Notes: generated by a model not told the origin, from the sequence alone. A DNA stretch of 64,000 bases from Aeromonas piscicola (GCF_000820005.1 NZ_CDBL01000071.1:62001-126000), one strand, 5' to 3'. Counted from the first letter of the stretch, positions 35,733-43,965 are shown. Translations and numbers: made by a program.

Positions 35733-36458
35733 TTATTCCGGATTGAGTGCCCGCAGGCGCATGGCAATCTTGTGGCGCAGGGTGCCGACTCCTACCTTGC
35801 TGTGAGTCTTCTCGGCGAGCGCCAGCCAGTGATCGGCCTGCTCCAGGGTGGCACTGTCCGCCAGTGCGCTGGGACGGGCGACCCCGTCCTTGTCACGCAG
35901 CAGCAGGCAGCCGGCCAGCTTGTACCATTTGGCGGTGGCTTGTTCGTTGAGACGCCAGGTGCCCCGCACCTTGTCGAACACCCGGGAGAACCAGGGCTCG
36001 ACGCCATGGCCCAGCGCTGCCTGCTCCTCGGCCCAGCCCAGCACGGTGTCGGCGGTGAAGTGCGCCCAGTCGCGCTTGATGTTGCCCGGGGTGCGCTGGT
36101 TCTGCTCGATGGCCAGCAGCGCCCAGCTGATGGCGGTCTCCAGATCGCCGATATCAAACGCCCAAATGATCAGGCGCTGGAATAGCTCGTTCTGGTACAC
36201 GGTGCCGAGCGCTGCCAGCTCCAAGTACTTGTCCACGTAGGGGCGATATTTGGGAAACAACTCATCCCGTTTCATCGCCACCTTGTCGCTCATCCGCGCC
36301 AGCGCCTTGAGCCGCCGCATGTCCTGCTCCAGGGCAATCAGCTGCAGGTGCAGGCTGTTGGCCACAAGGCCGGTGGCTTGCCCGGTGGTGGCGGCTTGCG
36401 CCGCCCCCAACTGGGCCAATACCTGTTGCTTGTGACGCATGCCAGGAGAGAGGGCCAT
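35733..36458 (-). CDS. Terminase small subunit GpM
   Basis: A 241-residue P2 GpM-type protein: MALSPGMRHKQQVLAQL, then DELFPKYRPYVDKYLE and IIWAFDIGDLETAISWALLAIEQNQRTPGNIKRDWAHFTAD. It recognises the packaging site and pairs with the divergently encoded large subunit. GGAGG precedes the start. It follows the capsid gene at 3 bp. Confidence 0.88.
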   Translation of the reverse strand: MALSPGMRHKQQVLAQLGAAQAATTGQATGLVANSLHLQLIALEQDMRRLKALARMSDKVAMKRDELFPKYRPYVDKYLELAALGTVYQNELFQRLIIWAFDIGDLETAISWALLAIEQNQRTPGNIKRDWAHFTADTVLGWAEEQAALGHGVEPWFSRVFDKVRGTWRLNEQATAKWYKLAGCLLLRDKDGVARPSALADSATLEQADHWLALAEKTHSKVGVGTLRHKIAMRLRALNPE

Positions 36459-36461
36459 GGG

Positions 36462-37559
36462 TTATGCCTCCGGCTCTGCGTGGGTGTCAGCGTCTGCCTG
36501 GGCGCCAGTGCCTGCTGGCGGGGCAGCCGGGCGGGGAGCGATGACCACATCGGCCTCTTCGTAGCTGCCAAAGGCTTCATAGTCGCCGATGGCGTAGCCT
36601 TCCTGGCGCCAGTACTGGTTTTCAAAGCCCTTGGTGTCGTCGTTGTCGGCGGCCTTGCGCTTGCGGGTGTTGCGCTGGGTGTAGATGTGCAAGTTGGCCA
36701 GGGTGGTGATCATCATCCCGTTCGACGGGAAGTAGGGCGGGATGAAGGCCGGGCGACCGGCAATGGACTTGGCCAACTGCTGCGCGGCGATCTGCTCGGT
36801 GGGCTTGGTGGCCTCGCTGTAGAGCTTGGCCTGGGCCGCTGCCACTAGGTCGGTACCGACCAGCACGACCAGACGGGGATCGGTGCGATAGAGCGGGTTG
36901 ATGGTGGCGTTGATGAGGTCAGAGGCCATTTCATCCAGGGTCTTGAAGTCGCCATGACCGTCCGGGTCAAAATAGATCTTGTCATCGGGGAGCGCTTTGA
37001 CGACCTGGCTGCCGCCGTGCCACTCACGCGCCAGCTGTTGCCAGCCCTTGTTGACGTCTTCACCCAGCGGGTACTTGACCGGATCTGAGTCATCGGCGAT
37101 GTGGGTGCCGTTAAAGCCGACCCGCAGCATGTCGAGCGCGAATGCCTGGTTGGTGAACTCGGACACCAGTTGCACGAACTGGCCTGGGTTGCCGGAGTTG
37201 GCCCAGGTGCACAAGGTGCTCCAGTCCAGACGGACACAGGAATCAGTCTCGGTCAGGCTGAATTTGTTGCCATCGACCCCAATCTTGCGACGAAAACGCC
37301 CGTCGACCTTGCGGCCGGTGTGCAGGGCACTGGCGCCCACTTGCACCACCTGGCCGGTCAGCTGATCCACGTCCAGGCAGGTGATGAGGCCGAGGAAACT
37401 GGTGGATTCAAGGATGGCGCTACGCAGCACCATTTCCATGGGCTCACTGACCGAGAACTGCTTGGCCAGCGCGTTCTCGGGCACACCAAACGCCTTGGCG
37501 AGCAGCGTGTTGTAGTGGTTCAGGCACTTTTCTGCCTGCGGGGTTTTGGTTTGACTCAC
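36462..37559 (-). CDS. Major capsid protein GpN
   Basis: A 365-residue P2-type capsid protein (P2 N has 357). Typical segments are LNHYNTLLAKAFGV, KQFSVSEPMEMVLRSAILESTSFLGLI, GRKVDGRFRRKIGVDGNKFSLTETDSCVRLDW and ADNDDTKGFENQYWRQEGYAIGDYEAF. I place the start at a GTG (37559) because AGGAG lies six bases upstream and the family begins there; the open frame runs 17 codons further into the scaffold gene. The acidic C-terminal tail (ADADTHAEPEA) is dispensable-looking. Confidence 0.92.
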   Translation of the reverse strand: MSQTKTPQAEKCLNHYNTLLAKAFGVPENALAKQFSVSEPMEMVLRSAILESTSFLGLITCLDVDQLTGQVVQVGASALHTGRKVDGRFRRKIGVDGNKFSLTETDSCVRLDWSTLCTWANSGNPGQFVQLVSEFTNQAFALDMLRVGFNGTHIADDSDPVKYPLGEDVNKGWQQLAREWHGGSQVVKALPDDKIYFDPDGHGDFKTLDEMASDLINATINPLYRTDPRLVVLVGTDLVAAAQAKLYSEATKPTEQIAAQQLAKSIAGRPAFIPPYFPSNGMMITTLANLHIYTQRNTRKRKAADNDDTKGFENQYWRQEGYAIGDYEAFGSYEEADVVIAPRPAAPPAGTGAQADADTHAEPEA

Positions 37560-37569
37560 TGGGCGCTCC

Positions 37570-38493
37570 TCAGCAAACGGTCGGGTTGGTGTCGCTACCG
37601 CCCAGGCCATCAGGGCGCTGGTTCGGTGTCTCTACCGAGAATTTTTCAATCTTGTCGTTCAGGCTGACCAGCTGATCCCCCAGACCTTTGAGGGTCTGCT
37701 CGAAGGCGGAGAATTGTTCGGTCGGTACGGTGGCCGGTACGGGGTCCACTACGGGCGCTGGTGCTGGGTCTACCGCATCCGGTTGCTTGTCGGTGGTCAG
37801 TGCATCGACCTTGGCGCCAAAGGTTTCAATCTGGGTGCCCAGCGCGGTAAACATCCCCGCCAGCTTGTTCATCTGTTCTTCGTTCATGTCGGTACTGTCC
37901 TCGGGGTGGGGTCTGGTCGGGGCGTCGGTGGGTACGAACCCGTTGGGGGCACCGTGGCCGCCCAGGAAGTTGAACACCTTGTGCAGGAGTGAGATGCGAT
38001 CGGGGGCATCCTGCACGTCATCCGGGAGGGCGAAGCCGGACAGGTCCAGCGCCTGGCTTTGGCCCACCGCCGGGGATGGGTGCTTGGCGGAAAACTTGAG
38101 CATGGTGGTGCCGGTGCTGGCCGGGATGTCGGTGACCCCGACGGCAAACAGGTAGGTTTTGCCCTGACCGGTGAAGTTATCCAGCGGCTCAATGGAGCAG
38201 AACTTGTATTGGCCCCGCTGGTTTTGATAGATGAGGTCGCGGGTCGGGCAGAGGATGGCGAACAGGGTGTGTTTGCCGTCCACCTTGTCGGCCTTGAGGG
38301 CCTGCACGTAGCCCAGGTTCTCGCCCCACTTCTCATGGTCTGGCCACAGCTGCGCGCAATAGAAAGTGGGATCGTAGGTGTCGGCCATGTCAGTGATCCA
38401 CTTGGCCGAGATCTCGCGGCCATCCACGGACTGGCCTTCTGTGGCGATCACCACCCAGCCGGTGCGCAGTGATGAATCTATTGGTGTTGGCAC
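37570..38493 (-). CDS. Capsid scaffolding protease GpO
   Basis: A 307-residue GpO-type protein. The N-terminal protease domain (about 1-165) includes DGREISAKWITDMADTYDPTFYCAQLWPDHEKW and the Ser-containing KFCSIEPLDN. A Pro-rich linker and C-terminal coiled coil (EQFSAFEQTLKGLGDQLVSLNDKIEKF) scaffold the capsid shell. It starts at GTG and opens the minus-strand late operon, divergent from the terminase gene. Confidence 0.9.
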   Translation of the reverse strand: MPTPIDSSLRTGWVVIATEGQSVDGREISAKWITDMADTYDPTFYCAQLWPDHEKWGENLGYVQALKADKVDGKHTLFAILCPTRDLIYQNQRGQYKFCSIEPLDNFTGQGKTYLFAVGVTDIPASTGTTMLKFSAKHPSPAVGQSQALDLSGFALPDDVQDAPDRISLLHKVFNFLGGHGAPNGFVPTDAPTRPHPEDSTDMNEEQMNKLAGMFTALGTQIETFGAKVDALTTDKQPDAVDPAPAPVVDPVPATVPTEQFSAFEQTLKGLGDQLVSLNDKIEKFSVETPNQRPDGLGGSDTNPTVC

Positions 38494-38571
38494 GGCGGCC
38501 CCCTGTTGCGTCGAAGTGGTGTCAGGTTATCGGGGCAGGAGAGGGGGAGCACTCACATGCGTTCGGGCGAT

Positions 38572-38605
38572 TTCGGATAGCAGGGGTTATCCGAATTCAT
38601 CCGAA
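38572..38605. promoter_or_regulatory. Candidate late-activator dyad between the divergent late operons
   Basis: ttcggata (38572-38579) and tatccgaa (38588-38595) form a perfect 8-bp inverted repeat with an 8-base spacer. A third atccgaa follows at 38599-38605. It sits between the scaffold start (38493) and terminase start (38674), where P2 places its divergent Ogr-activated late promoters. Confidence 0.5.
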
Positions 38606-38673
38606 TGAAGGCGGCGGGATGGGCGGGATCGGCTCAGTATCATGAGCCCCAGCAATCAAGACTGGGGAGCCTC

Positions 38674-40614
38674 ATGGCCTATACAGAAGAGGTACGACAA
38701 ACCGCCCGGCGGCTTTATCTGCGCCACTGGAGCGCACAGGAGATCAAGGCCGAGCTGGGCCTTGGCAGTGTGCGAGTGGTGTACCTGTGGGCCGAGAAGT
38801 ACGGCTGGACCGAGCTGCTGAGTGATGAGGCGCTGGAGGATGCGATCACCCGTCGCTACCAGGCGCTGGCCGTCAAGTCGAAAAAGAATCACGCCGACCT
38901 GGCCGAAATGGACCGGCTCATCAACCACCACTGCACCCTCAAAGATCAGGCCGTCAAGCTGGCCGAACGAGAGCACGCCCTCAAGGCCCGCCAGGTGGCC
39001 GAGCCACAAGACGAGCCTGGCGAGGGGAGTCGCCGGCGCGGGGAGGGTAAGCCTAAGAAGGGCGGCGGCAAGAAGACCAAGAACTGGGTCAATGACCTGA
39101 CGCCGGAAGATTTTGAAGGGTGGCTGGCCTCGCTGTTCCCACACCAGCGCTACGTGCGTGACGTCAAGAATGACCCGGCCATGCCGCGCACCCGCAATAT
39201 CCTCAAGTCCCGCCAGATTGGCATGACCTACTACTTCGCTGGCGAAGCGCTGGAAGATGCCATCCTGACCGGCGGCAATCAGATATTCCTGTCCGCCACC
39301 CGCGCCCAGGCCGAGATCTTCCGCTCCTACATCATCAACATCGCCCGCACGTTCCTGGGGGTGGAGCTCAGCGGCAACCCGATTGTGCTCTCCAACGGGG
39401 CGCAGCTGGTGTTCTGCTCAACCAGTGCCAACAGTGCCCAGGGTTACACCGGCAATTTCTACGCCGACGAATACTTCTGGATCAAGAACTTCAAGGCGGT
39501 CACCGACGTGGCCACCGGCATGGGCTCGCAATCCCACTGGCGCAGGACCTTCTTCTCCACCCCTTCCAGCAAGGCCCACGGCGGTTACAAGCTGTGGACC
39601 GGGGATGACTGGAAGGGCAAGGATCCGGCGCGCCAAGCCATCGAGTTTCCGACCGATAGTGATCTGCGTGACGGCGGTCGGGTCTGCCCGGATCGGGTGT
39701 GGCGTTACATCCTCACCCTGGAAGCGGCGGTATCGAGCGGGTTTACCCTCATCGACATTGAGGCGCTGCGCGAAGAGACCGCGATCGAAGTGTTCGACCA
39801 CCTTTACATGTGCGCCTTTGTGGACGATGAGGCCTCGGTGTTCAAGTTCCAGCACATGGAGCGGGCCCAGACCACTATCAGCAACTGGAGCGACTACACC
39901 CCGGGGCACCCCGAGCCGTTTGGCAAACGTGAGGTGTGGCTGGGCTATGACCCGAGCCGCACCCGCGATAACGCCACCCTGGTGGTGGTTGCCCCGCCAC
40001 TGTTCCCGGGCGAGAAGTTCCGGGTGCTGGAGAAACACTTCTGGCGCGGAATGAACTTCCGCTACCAGGCAAGTGAGATTGAGAAGATCGCCAAGAAGTT
40101 CCGGGTCACCTATCTGGGGATCGACGTGTCCGGGGTGGGCAGCGGTGTCTATGACCTGCTGCAGCCCGTGTTCAAGTCCACCATCACCCCGATCAACTAC
40201 AACGTCGAGAGCAAAGCCCGCCTGGTCCTCAAGATGGTGGACGTGGTCGAGTCAGACCGCATCGAGTGGGATCAGGAGGACATCGAGATCCCGCTGGCCT
40301 TCATGAGCATCAAACGTACCACCACCGGCGGCGGCCAGCTGACGTTCCGGGCATCGCGTAGCAGCGAGACCGGGCACGCCGACGTGTTCTTTGCCATCGC
40401 CCACGCGGTGGACAACGAACCGCTCGACACATCACGGCGCCGCAAATCCACCTGGGCCATCAGTAAACGAGGAAAACATGAGCCGCAAACAGCGCTTTCA
40501 TCAGCGGGCCGAGCGGCCCAGTACCCCATCCCATGTCTCCAGCACCCGTTCCGCCGTGAGCTTTTCCATTCCCGAGCCCATCGACCCCACGGCCTGGATG
40601 ACCGATTACACTGA
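38674..40614 (+). CDS. Terminase large subunit GpP
   Basis: A 646-residue terminase. The N-terminal helix-turn-helix (VRQTARRLYLRHWSAQEIKAELGLGSVRVVYLWAEKYGW) is typical of the P2 P family. The ATPase follows (KSRQIGMTYYFAGEAL, Walker B-like GNFYADEYFWI) and then the nuclease domain (WLGYDPSRTRDNATLVVV, GIDVSGVGSGVYDLL). The ATG at 38674 has GGGGAGCC upstream. The last 46 codons overlap the portal gene by 137 bases and read like out-of-frame portal sequence (ALSSAGRAAQYPIPC...), so the true C-terminus may be shorter in relatives, or a small frameshift may have extended it. Confidence 0.9.
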   Translation: MAYTEEVRQTARRLYLRHWSAQEIKAELGLGSVRVVYLWAEKYGWTELLSDEALEDAITRRYQALAVKSKKNHADLAEMDRLINHHCTLKDQAVKLAEREHALKARQVAEPQDEPGEGSRRRGEGKPKKGGGKKTKNWVNDLTPEDFEGWLASLFPHQRYVRDVKNDPAMPRTRNILKSRQIGMTYYFAGEALEDAILTGGNQIFLSATRAQAEIFRSYIINIARTFLGVELSGNPIVLSNGAQLVFCSTSANSAQGYTGNFYADEYFWIKNFKAVTDVATGMGSQSHWRRTFFSTPSSKAHGGYKLWTGDDWKGKDPARQAIEFPTDSDLRDGGRVCPDRVWRYILTLEAAVSSGFTLIDIEALREETAIEVFDHLYMCAFVDDEASVFKFQHMERAQTTISNWSDYTPGHPEPFGKREVWLGYDPSRTRDNATLVVVAPPLFPGEKFRVLEKHFWRGMNFRYQASEIEKIAKKFRVTYLGIDVSGVGSGVYDLLQPVFKSTITPINYNVESKARLVLKMVDVVESDRIEWDQEDIEIPLAFMSIKRTTTGGGQLTFRASRSSETGHADVFFAIAHAVDNEPLDTSRRRKSTWAISKRGKHEPQTALSSAGRAAQYPIPCLQHPFRRELFHSRAHRPHGLDDRLH

Positions 40615-41530
40615 CGTGTTCTACAGCCCCTGGGGCGAGTATTACCTGCCGCCCATCGACAGGAAGGGCCTGGCCAAGGTGGCCCGCGCCAATGCGCACC
40701 ATGGCGCCATCTTGATGGCACGGCGCAACATGGTCTCCGGGCGATTCATCAGCAGCGAGGGCGTGCCCCGGGAGGTGATCACCGCCTTTGTGCACAACCT
40801 GCTGCAGTTTGGGGACGCGGCCTTGCTCAAGCTGCGCAACGGGTTTGGCCAGGTGGTGGGGCTCTACCCGTTATCGAGCCTGTACGTGCGCCGCTGCAAT
40901 GATGGCAACTTCTTGATGCTGCAGCGTGATGGCAGTTACAAGCGCTATGTCAGCGAGGACATCATCTGGCTGGCCCAGTACGACCCGGTGCAGCAGGTGT
41001 ATGGCCAGCCCGATTACCTTGGGGGCTTGCAGTCGGCCTTGCTCAACCAAGACGCCACTATGTTTCGGCGTAAATACTTCCTCAACGGGGCACACATGGG
41101 GTTCATCTTCTATGCCACCGACCCGAACATGGACGATGACCAGGAAGCGGAAATGAAGGACATGATCGCCAGCTCCAAGGGGGTCGGGAATTTTCGCTCG
41201 ATGTTCGTCAATATCCCGGGGGGCAAGCCCGATGGCATCAAGCTTATCCCGGTGGGGGATATCGCGACCAAGGACGAGTTTGCGGCCATCAAGGCGATCA
41301 CTGCCCAGGACGTACTGACGGCGCACCGGTTCCCGGCGGCGCTGGCGGGTATCATCCCGGCCAACGGCAGCGGGGGCCTTGGGAACCCGGAGCAGTACGA
41401 CCGGACCTATGCGCGCAACGAGGTGATCCCGCTGTGCGAGCTTATCCAGGATGCCATCAACGGGGCCAACCTGCCGCGCCCGCTGCAGGTGAGTTTCAAC
41501 CGATCGTTGGAGGTGGCTACCACTGTGTGA
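40478..41530 (+). CDS. Portal protein GpQ
   Basis: A 350-residue PBSX/P2-family portal (P2 Q has 344): PIDPTAWMTDYTDVFYSPWGEYYLPPIDRKGLAKVARANAHHGAILMARRNM, YGQPDYLGGLQSALLNQDATMFRRKYFLNGAHMGFI, and HRFPAALAGIIPANGSGGLGNPEQYDRTYARNEVIPL. It forms the dodecameric ring at the portal vertex. Start at 40478 chosen for CGAGGAAAAC and the family's length. Confidence 0.92.
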   Translation: MSRKQRFHQRAERPSTPSHVSSTRSAVSFSIPEPIDPTAWMTDYTDVFYSPWGEYYLPPIDRKGLAKVARANAHHGAILMARRNMVSGRFISSEGVPREVITAFVHNLLQFGDAALLKLRNGFGQVVGLYPLSSLYVRRCNDGNFLMLQRDGSYKRYVSEDIIWLAQYDPVQQVYGQPDYLGGLQSALLNQDATMFRRKYFLNGAHMGFIFYATDPNMDDDQEAEMKDMIASSKGVGNFRSMFVNIPGGKPDGIKLIPVGDIATKDEFAAIKAITAQDVLTAHRFPAALAGIIPANGSGGLGNPEQYDRTYARNEVIPLCELIQDAINGANLPRPLQVSFNRSLEVATTV

Positions 41531-41584
41531 AAACCCAGCTGGCGGGTATAATCGGGCGGTTATATTGTCGGGAACGGGGGAAAC

Positions 41585-41839
41585 ATGCGGGTATTTTGTC
41601 GGGAATGTGGGGAGTTGGGGCGCATCACCAAGACGCACCGTCTGAGCCGTGACACCGCCGATCTGTATTGCCAGTGTACGGACGCGGAATGCGGACACAG
41701 CTGGGTGTCCCAGATGTCATACAGCCATCCGTTGAGCCCATCGGGGCGCACGACCAGCCAACTGGCCTTGAGCCTTATCAACTCACTCAGCCCGGATGGG
41801 CGGCAGACCCTGCAGCGTGAGCTTAACCTAGGGCAATGA
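41585..41839 (+). CDS. ogr: Ogr/Delta-type zinc-finger late transcription activator
   Basis: An 84-residue protein with the four cysteines of the Ogr/Delta finger (FCREC...LYCQCTDAECGHSWV). Ogr binds upstream of P2 late promoters and contacts the alpha subunit of RNA polymerase. Here it lies directly after the portal gene instead of near att as in P2. It should activate the divergent late promoters. It is followed by a terminator. Confidence 0.88.
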   Translation: MRVFCRECGELGRITKTHRLSRDTADLYCQCTDAECGHSWVSQMSYSHPLSPSGRTTSQLALSLINSLSPDGRQTLQRELNLGQ

Positions 41840-41842
41840 AGA

Positions 41843-41868
41843 AGGGGGGCATCATGCACCCCTTTTCT
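41843..41868 (+). terminator. Terminator after ogr
   Basis: aggggggca/tgcacccct stem with one mismatch around tca, followed by TTTTCTTT. It closes the terminase-portal-ogr unit. Confidence 0.7.
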
Positions 41869-41877
41869 TTACGCTTA

Positions 41878-42574
41878 TCAACTGCCGCGCTTCGCTTGCC
41901 GGCCACAATAAGATAGGTTACAGACTGCGCTAGTTACCTATCTTCTTATGGCTCAATTCATTAATTGGTATAAGTAAGTGGGCCCTCCATGGGTCCTTTA
42001 CTTTGATGGAGAGTTGTATGGGCTACGGATATGTGGCGATTAGTGCTGCTAAGCTATGTAAGGATAAAGCCATCACGCCTCGTGAGGCTTGGGAACAGGC
42101 AGCAAAAGAGCACTTCGCAAATGTTTCTGCTCAGAGAAAAAATAGCCCAAAAAGTACATTTTTGGGGCTCTGCAGTGAAGGTCTGATTCAGGATATTTGT
42201 AAAGGTAGTTATTCACGCTCAATTCTGAACCGTGACTATGCAGTTAAGGCTGTGAATATCCTTCAATATGAATGTGATATCCCACCTAGTTCAAGCGTTC
42301 TCTGGAACAAAGTAATGGCCACGGCTGAAAGAAAGATCCTACCAAGCAGCCAGATGGACGTTGTTTTGGCTCTGTGGGGTGCAGGTCTGATTCAAACCTG
42401 ATTGAGTATAATACCTTTTATGGTAATTCAGGCTCAGTCATTTCAAGCTTTTAGGGTGCAATGGAACAAACAATGTTCTTCATAAGCAAATTATATATGG
42501 GTGATATCAAATTGAAATTATTCAAGTTGTAGTCGCCAGCACCATGAGCCGTCTTCAACTGCCGCGCTTCGCTT
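41878..42574. repeat. Exact 20-bp direct repeat flanking the accessory gene
   Basis: tcaactgccgcgcttcgctt occurs at 41878-41897 and at 42555-42574, 677 bases apart. Similarity continues in patches after both copies (ggccac/tgccac; cagac..cgctag). After the left copy, aagataggt (41910-41918) and acctatctt (41936-41944) form a 9-bp inverted repeat. The repeats enclose the AT-rich 127-residue gene. Confidence 0.85.
42018..42401 (+). CDS. AT-rich accessory gene, possibly DUF6979 family
   Basis: A 127-residue soluble protein, MGYGYVAISAAKLCKDKAITPREAWEQAAKEHFANVSAQRKNSPKST.... The opening (Y-x-A-I-x-A...P-x-E-A-W-E-x-A) recalls DUF6979, but that is from memory. Its base composition is clearly lower in GC than the phage late genes. 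The ATG at 42018 follows GGAGAG. It occupies the P2 old/tin position and is flanked by 20-bp direct repeats, so it is probably horizontally acquired cargo. Function unknown; phage defence or exclusion is an inference from position. Confidence 0.6.
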   Translation: MGYGYVAISAAKLCKDKAITPREAWEQAAKEHFANVSAQRKNSPKSTFLGLCSEGLIQDICKGSYSRSILNRDYAVKAVNILQYECDIPPSSSVLWNKVMATAERKILPSSQMDVVLALWGAGLIQT

Positions 42575-42674
42575 AGCTGCCACCTGGGCAGACCACGCTA
42601 GCCCCTCTTATTCAGGGGACCTTATCCAGTAGTAATAGAGGGTAACATCTTGCCGTGCTCAGAAAGGATTGAGT

Positions 42675-42803
42675 TCACAATGGAGAATGTTTTAGCAAAA
42701 AAACAAGTATGATGCCGACTCCCCACCCAGTCATAGCACTACTCAATATAATAACGATAATAATAGCAATTACTGATAAGGCATTCACCAAACTAAATCT
42801 CAT
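42675..42803 (-). CDS. 42-residue small membrane protein
   Basis: A short gene with an ATG preceded by GAGAGAGGATCTGTG. It reads MRFSLVNALSVIAIIIVIIL, then SSAMTGWGVGIILVFLLKHSPL and stop. It has two hydrophobic runs (about 8-20 and 28-36) separated by a glycine-rich turn, so it spans the membrane once or twice. It lies in the accessory region in the same orientation as the secreted-protein gene downstream of it on the plus map. Function unknown. Confidence 0.5.
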   Translation of the reverse strand: MRFSLVNALSVIAIIIVIILSSAMTGWGVGIILVFLLKHSPL

Positions 42804-42905
42804 CACAGATCCTCTCTCCATGGTCAGCCACAGAGTATCGGTGTTATCTATTATCTTGGTTGGTCGGTAACCATTAGAGATTTAATGTTAGCTCGAATTG
42901 ATCAA

Positions 42906-42940
42906 AAAAAGCCGAAATCCTGCTAGGGTCTCGGCTTTTT
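42906..42940. terminator. Intrinsic terminator after the 84-residue secreted-protein gene
   Basis: Perfect 10-bp stem aaaaagccga/tcggcttttt with A and T runs in both strands. It ends the 42956-43210 gene on the minus strand. Confidence 0.85.
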
Positions 42941-42955
42941 CAGAAAATATATACA

Positions 42956-43210
42956 TTACTTAAGTTTAGTAGAATCCAGCGTTTTCTGATGGGCTGCTTC
43001 TGATGCTTTCTTTGCTTCTATCGCAGCTTTTTGGGCATCTTCGGTCTTACCTGCATGGTGAAGCTCAGCCGCTTTTTTGTGATGTTTTGCTGCGGTTTGA
43101 TGCATTTTGGCAGCATCCTCGTGAGCTTTCACAACGTCAGTCGTTGTTGCTGCCATGGCGAAAGAGGACGTACCCAGCATCAGGGCTAAAGCAAACGAAG
43201 TTTTTTTCAT
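42956..43210 (-). CDS. Small secreted His/Lys/Ala-rich protein
   Basis: An 84-residue protein with a clear signal peptide (MKKTSFALALMLGTSSFAMA, cleavage before ATTTD). The mature part of about 64 residues is rich in His, Lys and Ala (KMHQTAAKHHKKAAELHHAGK), an amphipathic helix. The composition recalls acid-shock protein Asr, but no homology is claimed. It has its own terminator and a good AAAGGAATTT site, so it should be expressed in the lysogen. A lysogenic-conversion role is inference. Confidence 0.65.
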   Translation of the reverse strand: MKKTSFALALMLGTSSFAMAATTTDVVKAHEDAAKMHQTAAKHHKKAAELHHAGKTEDAQKAAIEAKKASEAAHQKTLDSTKLK

Positions 43211-43308
43211 AGTAAATTCCTTTTATTGATGAAGGCCATATTAATTGGCTCAAGATCGAATAGACTATGAATGGCGTTCAAATGGAACACTCTTTGCTGA
43301 AAAACATG

Positions 43309-43339
43309 AAGTTGATCACATCTTAGACGTGATCAACTT
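43309..43339. promoter_or_regulatory. Perfect 11-bp palindrome, operator-like
   Basis: aagttgatcac (43309-43319) and gtgatcaactt (43329-43339) with a 9-base loop and no T run. It lies between the divergent secreted-protein and 60-residue genes. A shared GTGATC/GATCAC core occurs in the 20041-20067 palindrome beside the toxin-like gene. Confidence 0.45.
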
Positions 43340-43414
43340 GGTATCGATAAAGCTAGTTATTGGCACACAAGCTAGAGGGCGCTTCTTAACATTGAAAAGC
43401 AAGGCTCTATCTAT

Positions 43415-43597
43415 ATGAAGATCAAGAATGAAGATATTTTATTTTTAGAACAAGCACTTATAAAAGCAGAGGCTGAGTTGCTCGCTTGGAACAAGCGTAG
43501 GCTCCATAGCTCGTCAAGCGCAACTATATCTCGTATCTATGTAGAGTCTTTGCGACAGGAACTAGCGACTTTGCGGCAACAACGAATGTCAAAATGA
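43415..43597 (+). CDS. 60-residue coiled-coil protein, unknown
   Basis: MKIKNEDILFLEQALIKAEAELLAW... is mostly charged helix with a Ser-rich turn (LHSSSSATIS) and a second helix (ESLRQELATLRQQRMSK), suggesting a helical hairpin. The ribosome-binding site is weak. It is AT-rich and precedes another small helical protein on the same strand. Unknown function. Confidence 0.45.
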   Translation: MKIKNEDILFLEQALIKAEAELLAWNKRRLHSSSSATISRIYVESLRQELATLRQQRMSK

Positions 43598-43678
43598 ACC
43601 GTCTGGATTTTGTAGGTCTGTTTGCCTATACGGTCATTTTGGCGGTGTAAAGCTTCAATCTTTTACGCTGGAGGAAAG

Positions 43679-43873
43679 ATGCACATCGATGTCCATGCTG
43701 CGAAGCACATCTTGGATGAGCAGCAGAAAAAATTTGATATGGAACTCAACGCTATGCGCTTGGCGGGTAAGTCATTCGAAGAGCTTGAGGCCAAGAGGAA
43801 AGAATTCCTAGACGTATATCAAGCATGCACTCGAGAAGCGCTTAAATTTGTCCGGCTTTACCGTGATGAGTAG
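43679..43873 (+). CDS. 64-residue helical protein, unknown
   Basis: MHIDVHAAKHILDEQQKKFDMELNA... is a charged, largely helical protein ending ALKFVRLYRDE. GGAGGAAAG lies directly before the ATG at 43679, a much stronger start than the longer frame from 43622. It is convergent with the early operon ending at 43966. Confidence 0.5.
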   Translation: MHIDVHAAKHILDEQQKKFDMELNAMRLAGKSFEELEAKRKEFLDVYQACTREALKFVRLYRDE

Positions 43874-43965
43874 CGTTTAGTTCGTCAGGGGATCCATAAA
43901 GCCTGACTGCGGATAACGTGTTTTATGGTAAGCACGGCTCTGCTTTCTTTCCTTCTCCGGTCCAG

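Noticed and set aside
41878..42574. Integron gene cassette or CRISPR array
   Set aside because: Only two copies of the repeat, without attC-type inverted core sites or regularly spaced unique spacers.
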